NCBI GenBank assembly: GCA_961205875.1
Contig: OY540818.1
Location: 10,762,761-10,826,760 of the forward strand
From: Sialis fuliginosa
Lineage: Eukaryota > Arthropoda > Insecta > Megaloptera > Sialidae
Direction: 5' to 3'
Length of the DNA stretch: 64,000 nt
The notes below the pieces were generated by a model. It ran no database searches, was not told where the DNA came from, and was given only the letters and a program-made list of their open reading frames with translations. The position numbers and the translations under genes were made by a program. This document shows positions 21,936 to 33,600 of this stretch, one piece after another. Numbering within the stretch: position 1 is the first letter of the stretch; every line of letters starts with the position of its first letter.

Positions 21936-24103
21936 CTGTAAAAGCTGCTTTGATGCTCGGTTCTTAGATTATATTGCGCGAATGTTGGGGTAATAGACGT
22001 GAGGCAGATAGCCAATAGTAAACAACCACGGAAATAAAAGTTATAATTTCTATAGGTATATAAAAATGAATGTTCGTTTGTATCAGGCTTATAAACTCGG
22101 GAATTACTCAACCGATTTCAATGCGGTTTTCACCAATTGTGACTATTAATATTTTATGATAACCTAAGATTTAACATCAAAAGACTAAAACATCTTTATC
22201 AAGTTGTGTTTTGTTTCCATGATATCACAGCATACAACTGTCGTTTTTATAAAAACATGTATTATTATAAAATAACGATATTTTATTATAAAATAAATAT
22301 TTTGAAACAGCTAATGCGGTTATTTATTTTAATTTTTATTAAGCGTCAGGAAAATAAAAATTGTTAAAAAAATATATATATTTCAACAATTTTTGTATGC
22401 GAGATTTTAGTAAAAAAATAATAATTACTTTTGTCGGAAGAGGATAATGCGAGCCAAAAACAATTTAAGACCTAAAAAAATTACTTTGATCATATACACA
22501 ACAAAGCCAAAATTTAATTCGGAACACCCATTTTTTTAGAAATATAAATATAACTAAAAGCGTGTGTGTCATGTATATGAAATTAATAAAAGATATTACC
22601 CACGCCCCTTTATTCAATCTGCCGTTGCTACAGGCGCTGTTATATTATATTACATTTTTATGTGTATTAATTGGTTTTGATAAAATACGTGAAAACCATA
22701 TTTCTTGATTACGTTATGAAGAAATTTATGATTTATTACAAATTTAACAATTATTTACCAAGCTGTCAAAAATGTAAAGCAAAATAGGTAAGGTAAATTA
22801 TATTATCGCAGTATTTCCTAACTACTAATGCAATTTTAATTAAATCTTTTAGGGGTTAAATTGACTGTCTTTATAATTTTATTTAATTTTACTACATGGT
22901 ACACAATTGAATATAAGAAATGTTGTAGTTTTTATATAGACTTTTTGGGGGGGAATTATGCTAGTCATTATTGTTGAAAAAATGATTAACGATAACATTT
23001 TTATTGAAGTTTTATATAACTGATGTATGATAACATTCAATTCGAAAGAGAAAGAATGAAATAAAATTTTACTTGTATGGCTGCATTCATTTTTAATAAA
23101 TCATATTCGGTAAATTACTTTTATATTAATAAATCATCTAAATACAAGGTGAAAGTAGAAACATACATAGAATGTATAGAAGATCAAAAAATTTAAGATA
23201 CATTATTTTTTAACTGTAGCATTTGTAACAAATTTAAAAAAATGATTAGGTTATTAAATTATTTATAAAAATATGTGTAGGTATAGCTTGTGATAAGATC
23301 TAAATATTAAGCTCAAACATTTTAACTATGATGTTAAAAGAATTTGTCTTTAAAAAGAAGAAGTTTCACAGAACAGACGTGTCGCATGTCACATTCTGTG
23401 AAATGTCTTCCTTTTAATAGCAACTTGCTATAGCTTTTTAGTCGATGATTTTGGCGTATTTTTTTAAATTTAATGAACATTCGTGTTTGGAAAACCTATA
23501 TTATTACATAACTGAATTTGGACTTTATCGGAAATCCCCTCTGCAGTATTTGTCCATTACGAGTATACCGAGCTTTTAAATTTAATTTATTTTCAATTAA
23601 TTTCATTTATGCATTTCAGAAATAATACATGTCATTAATAAAAGTTAAAACAGCATGCAATAGTAAATAAAATATGCAATTAAAATTAATATACAAATAA
23701 ATAAAAAGCAATGTGTTATTTATACGTTTTTTATTATAAATTACAAGCTGCTTATTACATTTTCTTTAATTCAACATCTACATATATTACACGATTTTGT
23801 TAAATTAAAAATAACATTATTTACATTTATTTATTTAACAATAATATTTAGACAAAAAACAAGTTTAACAAAACAGACAACAAATAAACAGAAATCTACA
23901 GTATGTACATTTAATGATATATATATGCAGTACTGGTTTTATAAGTGGGAAATCAAATTTTAATGTTTTTTTAAGCAAGTTTTGAGAAGTTAGTATGACC
24001 GGATTTTACCATTTATTTATTTATAAATTTTATCAAAATTGGGCTGATACTGCTAATAACAATCAATTTTGAAATTTAATTAGCATTATTACTAATATCA
24101 ATA
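21936..24103 (-). other. AKHR intron, proximal part
   Basis: Intron sequence. It includes a moderately conserved-looking repeat start at 22063-22135 (AACCGATTTCAATGCGG, typical of dispersed insect repeats) and the hairpin at 23351-23417. No coding exon could be found in it. Confidence 0.5.
23351..23417. other. Isolated 67-nt hairpin
   Basis: TTTCACAGAA (23364-23373) pairs perfectly with TTCTGTGAAA (23394-23403). Outer bases (AAAAAGAAGAAG with TGTCTTCCTTTT) extend the stem with mismatches, and the 20-nt loop contains a GAC/GTC mini-stem. Size and shape fit a pre-miRNA or a very small decayed inverted repeat; I recognise no known mature miRNA. Confidence 0.3.
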
Positions 24104-24111
24104 CTCTATTT

Positions 24112-24754
24112 CAGTGGTTCTTAACCTTTTCAGAGTCGCGGAACACGTTTAATTATAAAAAAAAGTGATTTATAAAAGACGAAACAGTCTAATGTCGGTA
24201 TTATAAACGAGCTAGAAAAATTTGCTAGTAGTAAGCATTCTCAAATGAGGAATTAATTTCGTGATATTATCTATGGATTTGCTATGGAATTTAGAGCAGT
24301 TGGCGATTTTGACCGTTCAAAAAAATTTTCATAATATCGTCACGCGTGCGCGAAAATTGTCAAATATTTCATGAAACCCTAAAAGAACTGTCAGATAGGT
24401 TGAAAGTGCTTGCTAACTAGCAAATTTGCTAGCTCCTTTATAATATTTCGGATCGTTTACATAAATGATTTCGTAAATTATCCCTTTCTGTATTCGAAAC
24501 CGAATCCAAGAAAATAATCCCTATATTAGAACTATTAGAAATATAAAAAACATCAAAGAACAAAGTTAGGTAAAATAATATTAAATAAGATATTAAAAAC
24601 GTAATTTTGATGCAAAATTAAATCATTAAACCAAACACTTTGTTCATTAAATCGAATGAAATCGTTTTATATTTTAATAAAAAATGAACAATTATTCCCC
24701 CTCCCCCCTTTTCATAATATTTTTTATTTGCGGAAAACCGGTTAAGTACCACTG
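24112..24754. mobile_element. hAT-family non-autonomous element
   Basis: Ends CAGTGGTTCTTAACC at 24112 and GGTTAAGTACCACTG ending 24754 are inverted repeats of hAT type. The flanking 8-mers CTCTATTT (24104-24111) and CTCTATAT (24755-24762) agree at seven of eight positions, as expected for an aged 8-bp target duplication. The 643-bp interior has no transposase frame. It lies in the AKHR intron between 21935 and 29705. Confidence 0.82.
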
Positions 24755-24762
24755 CTCTATAT

Positions 24763-27700
24763 TCATTACATAATTTTTTAACTTTTTAACTTTGTTGATA
24801 ATTAAACCAAAAATCAGCAATTCCGATATAGATATTTATTTTATAATTGACTCTAATTATAAACTTTCCTTACGTGTGGCTTTTTGAAAAGTTGTTTAAT
24901 ATTTATAGTATAAATTACAATGTAAAAATCTGATTAGAATTTTAAATCATAAATATCTACTACAGACTTTTCGATATAAATAAATAAAGATAAATTTAAA
25001 ATGAAGTGGTGCGGCCTTTTTGCTGTAGTGAGATGATATAAATTCAAATATAATTCCATTTTAAAGAGGTACCATTTCGGTTTATAGTAGGTAATTGAAA
25101 ACAAACATTTTACATTATTTACGTTTTATTACATACATGTGTTAACACTTATATTTCTTGCGAAGCAAGAAAATGTAAAATTGCTTGTGGAAAATTTAGT
25201 GTGTTGTAGAAATTAATATCCGAATTGTTTTCAATTGCATGAAACTTGGTTATTCCGCTTTATTATGAGTTATAGCTAATAAAAATTAACGATATGTAGG
25301 AGATGTACCAAATTAGCTAGCCAGATAATTATCTTGATTTTTTTAGTATTTATTATCACAAAACATGATATGTTTTTAATACAGATAACCAAAAAAATAC
25401 ATGCCGTTTTCGAGTAGGTAATTAATATGATGTATTCAAATAAAGCACTTCTATATAAATATGTTACTTACAGGCTATGTAATACATCACTTTGTATTGA
25501 GATTTAGTTAGTTACGGTTCATATGGGTGCCTAATGTTTCGGAAGCTGCTTGTGTAGAAAATGTATAAGCCATATGGAGACGCTACGCGTTATTATATTG
25601 ATAAACAATACAAGACTGCTATCGATTACAGCCAAACTTATCTGACACTGTTAGAAGTCATTTACAAAGCCTTGGAAAATATAAAAGCTGAGAAAATAGG
25701 TTCTTTGTTAATTCTCATTGACAAAAAAACTACGTTAGAAGAATACCAGAAAAACTAGAAAACATTTTTTTTTTCTTTTTTGCATATATACCTATAACGA
25801 AAAATGTATATATTATATCATAAATATGTTGTTAAACGAAGAAAAATATATTACTGAAGTGATTTAATGAAAACAGCGATAGTGGAGTCATATTAGTGAA
25901 ATGTTTCTTAGATAAGGAGCTGAAAGAAAGGAGCAAGGTCCGACCTCCTGAAAAAACGGCCTTTTATGATTTCTCTTGTACACATTTTTTTTAAACTTCT
26001 CGGGGTTTACTTTTATAATCTAATCAGTACAACTGGATATTTTTTTAAAGTATTAGAAAATCGTAAAATGTTTGTTTTTTCAAAAAGGCCAAAAAATGCT
26101 CTTCGGAGCTCGATGTATGTAAAAAAATTCAGTTGCGTATTCCCCGTGGTGCCTAGAACAAGTTAATAAAATGTTTACTCCCTTCTTCCACTTCATTATT
26201 CAAGAAAATTATCGCTAATATGACTCCACTATGATATTGAATTATTTGATTACATTTTAATATAGAATTCTTTTCTGTTATATCAGTTTTCTTCTAAGGT
26301 AGCGATTTGTTTTCTCAACAAAATTTGGAGCATTTCTTGGGACAATTAAATGAATGGGACGAAATATGAACGATCTGTCACCGGAAGAATTTATTACATC
26401 GATACATAACGAAACTTGAAGCGATCAATTTATCAAAAAGTTTTTCTGTGTACATTTTTTAATGAGCCGCGTCTGAATTTCAAATGTGATGTTAATTAAT
26501 ATTTGCAAATGAGCGATGTATTAATTTTGTAGAAACAAATTTAAAAAGTATTAATAACTCAAAAACGGTATGAACTTTTTTTTGTTACCTTATTTGGATA
26601 TTAATTTCTTTATAAAAGCGATAACTATTATTACTATTGACAAATAAATACAAAAATCTACAAAATAACGTTTTATTATAATTTTATTGCGAATAATGTT
26701 ATACAATAATAAAAAATAATTGACATGTATATTCTACACTTTATTTACATAAAGAAATCGCTACGACTGGCAGTGCCCACGAATATTTAAAAAAATCTCA
26801 AATGAAATTATTTATGATTTCAAACATATTATTTACTCACTAATTAGAAAACAGAATTAAAAAGAGATGTTAAAAAACCATCAACATGCTAACATTTATT
26901 AAAAAGTCTTTAAAATGCTACCTACGAGTTATTAAAGTTAACTTTTTTGTATTGTTGCCAATAGTTATTTATTATTATTAAAAGTCAGCTACACATGCAA
27001 ATTTTAATATAAATTCAACATGCAAATACAACAAACAGATATTTTAGGTTGCAGCCAATTTTTAAAGAGCTAACTATTTTAGAATTCATAACTTTACCTT
27101 TTTAAAGACAAAAAACATCAGTATCTATTTCTATATATACAATTTTTTTAAGTAATAATATAAAATTGCAATTATATAATTCGTCAGAAGTTCAAATCAT
27201 TTAATTAAATAGTATAATTGTAAAAAAAATACTGGGTCAAAAAATAAAAGTCAGAACGAACCTACCACAGAACAAAAATAAAAATCTCGAGGTAGGTAAT
27301 AAGTTTTGTAATCTATTTTAAATAAACACATGAAATCAGCATTGAGTCTGTTTGTCTGTCACAGCCTTCTAACTTTTGAAACGTTTGATCTAGAAAGCTA
27401 AAATCTGGCATAATGAGATATAAAATAAAATTTTAATGTTCTTGGCACTTTTTAAGGGGAGAAAATGAGTAATAAAAAATTTTATTGAATCCCAGCAATT
27501 GAAGCATAAACAAATTAAAAAAAATAATGAAAAAAAACTTTAATATAACTACATCATGTACATCTAACACATCTCTATCTGAGCTAACAATAGAAAACAA
27601 TTAAAATAACGATCTTATTGTTAGGTATATATTTTATTAATTTCTGGACATCCAAGCCTGCTATGATCGGTCCATTAGGACATTTCCCATCACAAATAGA

Positions 27701-29000
27701 AATACACACATACACCACCTAGGGGGCCGAGAAGAGCCGTAAATATAACAAATAAATATGTTATCATAAAATAAGTTTAAAAAATACTCAAATGTTAAAA
27801 TTATTATATTTTTACAACTACTTATACTATAATATAGCCGTATTGATTTCACGCATTATTTTTTTAAATCAACCATTTTGAACTGCTGATGCGAATTCTA
27901 AATACTATCACAGTTGTTAGGAGTAAACATGAAACATTTTAACCGACCTGGGTTCCAAAAAAAATTAAAGAGGCCGTGGGTTATCGATTTGAGTTGCAGA
28001 GGAGCCGCGACATCAAAATGTTTAAGAAGCACTGATATTTTAGTTGACAAGAAACATATTGAAGAAGAAGAACTTTTTATCCACCTGGTATATCTAAAAA
28101 CTTATATACTTTTATAATAAAAAGTTTTGATTCTTTTTCTGCTATTTATAAATGTTTTTAAAACGAAGTAATTTTCTTGGTTTATTTCCAAAACTAATTT
28201 CGAAAATTGGTAACACTCTATACCTATATACATATATATACATATTGTACAATTATACATACATATATATAATCTGTATGTATATTGAATCCATTTCTTA
28301 TGCATAAAGTATTTTCAATTAAATATTAATGTGTAGGTAGTAAAAAAATATATTATATTATTTTTTATATTTTACGTAATGTAGAAGAAATTTAAGACCA
28401 AGGTATTTTGTATATTCAAAAATTAATAATTTGTACATTACTGTATTGTTGGTGTTCATATTCTTTGAATAATTGATGTATTTTTGAAAATATTTATATA
28501 AAAAGAATTTGAATATTGTTAATTGTGACGATTGTGTAATAATTAAAACTATAAAAAATTTGTTGTTATAAGTTTAAGTAGGAGGAAAAAACAAGTTTAC
28601 TAACAAAATGGTGGTATGTCGTTTTTGTTATAACGCTATTCGCATAGTAAGTAATTTTGAATGTTATTATCGATTAAATTATGTACATAATTTTAGTTTT
28701 GGATGAATCTTGATAGTGATGGAGCCACCATAGCTTGGAACAAAATAAGTAATGTAATAGTTTAACGTACTTAAATATGAAAGAAAACCGCAAAGAAATC
28801 GGATCAGTGGTTTTCTAATTATGAGCAGACAGACAGACAGAAAGAGGGTTGTTGCATTTTATAAATATAGTTGTTATTTTTAATCGATAAATAAAATTCG
28901 AAAATCATTTTAAGTACGTACTTCTACAGCTCTGACTAGGACCAATATTATTAAAAATCAACTAAAACTTTTTGAATTTCATTCTACCCGGTACTGAAGA
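24763..29000 (-). other. AKHR intron, AT-rich
   Basis: Mostly plain AT-rich intron. A 65-codon plus frame at 25561-25758 (rich in Lys/Tyr/Thr) and a 67-codon plus frame at 27914-28117 look a little protein-like but have no splice context or recognised domain. Copies of a TCTGTCACAG / GACAGACAGACAG-type dispersed repeat tail occur near 27345 and 28826. Confidence 0.4.
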
Positions 29001-29007
29001 CATCATA

Positions 29008-29505
29008 TGAGGAGGTTAGTATCAAAACGCAATAGCTGCACAAAGTTTCATTTTTCACTTAAAGGTGGCATCAGATGCCTCTCTTTTGATAAATAATTAA
29101 GAGACAAAATTAAGCTACTTAAAGTGTTAATTTTGTTTCAAAATGCAATATCTGTGCAAAATAAATATATTAAAAATTACATTTTTTACTAAATTCACGT
29201 TTAAAAAAATGTAATAATTTGTTTTCATATTTCGTAAAATGTTATATTAATCAAAAGAATAATCTCGTATACAAATCATACTTTTTAATAATCAAAATTG
29301 GGTTCAAAAAACAATATGTAAAAAGAAAAAAACGTTTTTTTCCAATTTTTTTTTTTCGTTTTAGTAGATTAATTACCGACGTCCAATCTCCCAGTAGTGA
29401 AAATTTGAATACTTTCCTCCGTTTATCTTACCAGTTATGAGTTTTCACCATTTTCTCAACATTTTGTCTTATGCCAGATATTGCGTTTTGATACTAACCT
29501 CCTCA
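29008..29505. mobile_element. Miniature element with 27-bp perfect terminal inverted repeats and TA target site
   Basis: TGAGGAGGTTAGTATCAAAA and seven further bases at 29008-29034 are the exact reverse complement of 29479-29505. TA follows or precedes both ends (29006-29007, 29506-29507), and the match even includes these, making 30 bp in all. The TIR motif ATCAAAACGCAAT recurs degenerately inside near 29141. TA duplication suggests the Tc1/mariner group. The 498-bp element has only AT-rich chance frames. It begins 59 bases past the read-through stop at 29564. Confidence 0.88.
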
Positions 29506-29563
29506 TATATCGTTTCGCTGCCCAAAAGATTGTTTTTTTTTAAGTTTAAACCCTACACAAATT

Positions 29564-29704
29564 TCATTCGAGATTTTTAAGCGATATTTTGATCGCGGCG
29601 TGCCGCGTACACTTGACATCGCCGCGAAGATGTACGTGGCCGTTACGTACACTACCACCACCACCACCACCACCGTTGTTGAGTACTCGATTGTGCAGTC
29701 TCAC
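29564..29704 (-). CDS. Possible alternative AKHR C-terminus by intron read-through, with Gly repeat
   Basis: If the GTGAGA donor at 29704 is ignored, the receptor frame continues for 46 more codons and stops at 29564-29566. The extension has a run of seven Gly from a GGT trinucleotide repeat (plus-strand ACC repeat near 29652-29674), then a basic segment and KISLKNLE at the end. The interval is still GC-rich like the exon. Alternative C-terminal tails are common in peptide GPCRs. A consensus donor at its start and two well-phased downstream exons make retained-intron use the minor possibility. A miniature transposable element begins 59 bases after the stop. Confidence 0.35.
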   Translation of the reverse strand: MRLHNRVLNNGGGGGGGSVRNGHVHLRGDVKCTRHAAIKISLKNLE

Positions 29705-29894
29705 CTGGAGCGCAGTGGATGCCGGGTCCGGGCCGTGCGACAGGCCGGTGTCGCAGCGCGTCCGCCGCCGTGTACGGATGTTGAATGCGCCGTAAACCAC
29801 CGGGTTCATGCACGAGTTTGTGCACGCGAACAGGAACAGCGCTTTCTGCACTCGCTGGTCTACTTCTTTTGCTGATTCTTTGTCGAACCAGTAC
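29705..29894 (-). CDS. AkhR: AKHR exon: TM7 with NPVVY, helix 8, start of tail
   Basis: A 190-nt exon with one base finishing Trp plus 63 codons. The acceptor is ctctttcacag and the donor CTCCAG/GTGAGA, an excellent match to consensus. It reads YWFDKESAKEVDQRVQ, then TM7 KALFLFACTNSCMNPVVYGA, then FNIRTRRRTR at helix 8 and into the tail. NPVVY is the NPxxY activation motif. I place the exon end at 29705 because the phase-0 donor connects in frame to the GC-rich exon at 21935. Without that splice the frame stays open to a stop at 29564 (separate entry). Confidence 0.88.
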
Positions 29895-30162
29895 CTGTGA
29901 AAGAGTATATAGGTTTTAGATGTTTTCGTGGCTGGATTTTCTTCAGAGGGGTTTCTGAAACACTTCTGAAGAAAACTCCAACATGAGAGTCGAAATGTCT
30001 ATACTAATATCATACGAATACGTAGACAACAGCCCGAATAGTTAGCTCTTATAGGTTTTAGTTGGTTTTTTAATAAGTTTATGACTTAATACAGAAAATC
30101 ATGATTTCCAAAAGTATTCTGTTTGCTATTATAGATAGAACTCTGGAACTTATTTTCTATAT

Positions 30163-30656
30163 CAGTGGTTTCAAACTTATATATCAACACAAGTCACCAA
30201 AGTCTTAAAGATAATGGTGTAAGCTATATTTAAAAAAAATGGAATCTGTAGGATCGCGCCAAGCTGACATATTAACTATTCAACATATTTGTTAAATTAT
30301 CAATTTTATTTCCTTAATAATAGCCGAAGACGGTCTCGACGGTCTTCTTAAACCTTACTTAAACCTGAAGAAAGAACATATCTATGAATAAAAAAAACAC
30401 GTAAATCGGATAAGTGATAAGCACACTAATGGACAGATATACAGAGAGACGTTGCTTTTTATAATATGTAAAGATTAAAAAAAAAAATACATTCATTTTG
30501 GGCATTTTTATAAAATAATAAAAAAAATCACAATAAGAGAAAAAATCTTTTGTGAGAAATTCGCAATGTAGTAAAAATGTATTTGTATATATATTTTTTT
30601 TAATAAAACCAACTTTGGTTCGTTGGGTCTTAGGGGCCGTTTGTTTGACACCACTG
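30163..30656. mobile_element. hAT-family non-autonomous element in AKHR intron
   Basis: CAGTGGTTTCAAACTT at 30163 and GTTTGACACCACTG ending 30656 are inverted hAT-type ends (CAGTGGTGTCAAAC class). Flanking 8-mers TTCTATAT and CGCAATAT share only five bases, so the target duplication is eroded. The interior is AT-rich without a transposase. Confidence 0.68.
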
Positions 30657-30659
30657 CGC

Positions 30660-33600
30660 AATATAGTTTAGTTAAAAATAGTAAAATTTGAAATGATTTT
30701 GATGTATAGAAGTGACCAATTAATGTTAAAACTTTGAGAACAGTGTAAATTATAGTAGTAACAATTTTTTAAATTTACATGAAAAACAGTTCATTTTGCT
30801 TATTATTTTTTGCAACTTTGATTATTATTTTTAGAACTACAGTAAGGTCGATAAAATTGTATCAAAAAAATGAGATAAATGCAACGAATCTTAAAGTATG
30901 TTCACTAAAAGGACAACAGTTTTGTATGGTTGTACGACCTAAGGCGGTTTTTTCGTGTTGCACAGTTTTGAAGCGTCTTCAATAACATGAATTTTCTTAT
31001 ACTCAAATACGCTTAAAGCATTTTAAAACGACCTCAAAGATGTATTTATAAAGGGGTGAGAAAATATTTGAAATATATTTTGTACAATTTTCGTTCTGTG
31101 GGACATTTATTTTGTTTATATGAATTTTTGAATAATTATTTATTATATTTTATTAATTTTATAAAACATTTTTAACTGAAATGATCGAAGTACCTAATCA
31201 ATTTTTCAACTTTTCACTGATGTTTGAAGTATTATAGAAACTTTATAATTAGAAGTTAAAGAAAAACGCTAAAAAATCGAAATAAAGTGGTTTCGACTTT
31301 TTTTAAATAATTTCAGCTTGCAGAGGTCGTCAAAATAGCACATTAAGTCAATGAAGTTGCAGAACGAGTTATAGATGGTAAAAATGTCTCGAAAATACTT
31401 CGAGAGGTTTTGTGGCGTGAAGGGAAGAGAGTGGATATTTTCTCAGACTTATACACAATTTTGACATCGATGTTCAACTTATAAAGGTTTTATTGTACAA
31501 AAGTAGTAGGTATATTTATATAATTTATTTGCCAATCAATGTAAAAAACACGCATTAATTATTATCACCTATTCTTCATTTAATGGAGTTAATCTTCGTG
31601 ACTTCTGAATGGCTCATATGATAAACAAATGCTCTCACATGAATATAGACTAGTAATGAATAACCAAGCTTATGTTTATAAATTGCAGCAAAAACAATCG
31701 TAATAAAAATAGAACATTGCTGCAAATATGATAAACCTCATAATAGCTTTTCATCAACAGAAAACAACTCTGGATATCTCTGGAAACTCAATGTGTCACC
31801 AGTAACATTTACAAATGTATTTAATGGCGGTTTCGTTTTCCCTCTATCGACAAGAATTGTAACACGAATCATTTGTCACGTATGTACATATAATATCAGA
31901 CATATAAACGAAAAGAAAAAGGTATACTTATATTTTTAAACACAATTCTGAAACCTCTTGAATTAATATAGTAGTTACGCCATTCAAAAAGAACAATTAA
32001 TTTTATCCATTCATTTATTACTTTAGTATTGTATGTATACATATATATATTCGAATTCGTTTGCCGGTTGAAAAGCTCTAGTGTAAAGAACAAGTAACTA
32101 ATTTAAAAAATTATTATTTAAATAAAGTTTCAATTTTTTGAATGTCTTCTATTTTAGTGCATTAGCTTTAAATTCATAAATAATATAACACAAATTTTTT
32201 TTTTATAATTTAGTTAATTGACAATTACAATATAATGTACAAATTAAATATTTTATTTATATATAATTTATTTTATGTTACTAGCTAATAAATAATACAC
32301 CAATGCAATTATAAATTGTACATGTACAATAATGTACATATGTACATCATATCGTTACTTGACTATAAGGTATTATTTTGCTTCTAAAAATTAATTACTG
32401 TTCAAAATCCAGACAAAAATATAATTTGATTTAAATTTAGTTAAAAATGATGATTTAAAATAATAAAACAATAACAGACAGATGAAAGTTCATATGCAAA
32501 GTTTTAATATGATTTTATGTACGTTAAAATATTTTTAGTACAAAGATTTTGATGATTATCATCTCATTTTTTTATATTTATTTTGTATTTTTAGACGTTT
32601 TATTAATTAAATTTATGATTTGAAAATTAAAATAAATATTTTTACTTTTATAAAAACAATACATTTAATATTAAATGAATTTCTTTATAGTGCTTTTCAC
32701 TTTCAAAAATTCAAATTGTTTAATGAGGCATATTAACAAAATCAGCATATAAGAATAGACTTGGAGGTACCTAATATTATGCTCCGAAAATCAATTTAAT
32801 AATATTTCAGTGATAATTCATCAACAAAAAAACGTCGATTTGGACTTATCATAAATTAAATTTTAATTTAATTATAGTATATTTAAATATTATAAATGAA
32901 TTGACGTGGAAATCTATGAATAATTGGAAAATATGCATTGAATTTCAAATTTGGGAGGAAATGGCCACCAACTAATTTTTGGTCACTGTTTCGTATAATA
33001 GACTAGTTGACTTTTTATGTATTTATAAACTTTCCTAATTTTTCATCTTCAAAAATTCAATTTGTTTATTGATACATATTTATAGAATCGCCATTTCATG
33101 GCGTTGAGGCTTATATTATGTCCAATATTAGAAAGAATTTAATTTTGACGAAAAGTTGTATTATCTATGGATATAAATGGATATGTTAAAGATAGAAAAC
33201 TATCCACAACTTCGAACGCGTTTTATATAAAAAAAATTTAACGTTAATACGTTTCTAATATAATGTAGTTTTTGTATGAAAAAGCATGGTACTATGTGAC
33301 ATTTAAAAGTTATGTGTGTTTGTTCAGTTTATTTCTATTTAGTAAAGAATCGAAACAACAAATCAATAATAATATAATATTATGTATGCACACACACAGA
33401 CACACAATTCCATACAGGTATAATGATGTGTTTTGCATTTGTCTCTGCAATTGACAGCTGATATTACTTGTGACACATCTCAAGGACATCTTTCCCAATT
33501 GATTAAACTTGTTATTATAAAACACAAATGCAAGCAGGCGGTAAAAGAGACAATATTATAGGCATATTAAATTGTTTATTGCGTGTGTTACATATTCATT

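Noticed and set aside
21692..21993. Frames on both strands over the tail exon (70, 81 and 65 residues)
   Set aside because: They are other frames of the exon 21935-21730, whose splice sites and phase support a different minus frame.
29589..29875. Plus-strand 68- and 91-residue frames with Pro/Thr runs
   Set aside because: Opposite-strand reading of the AKHR TM7 exon and its Gly-codon repeat.
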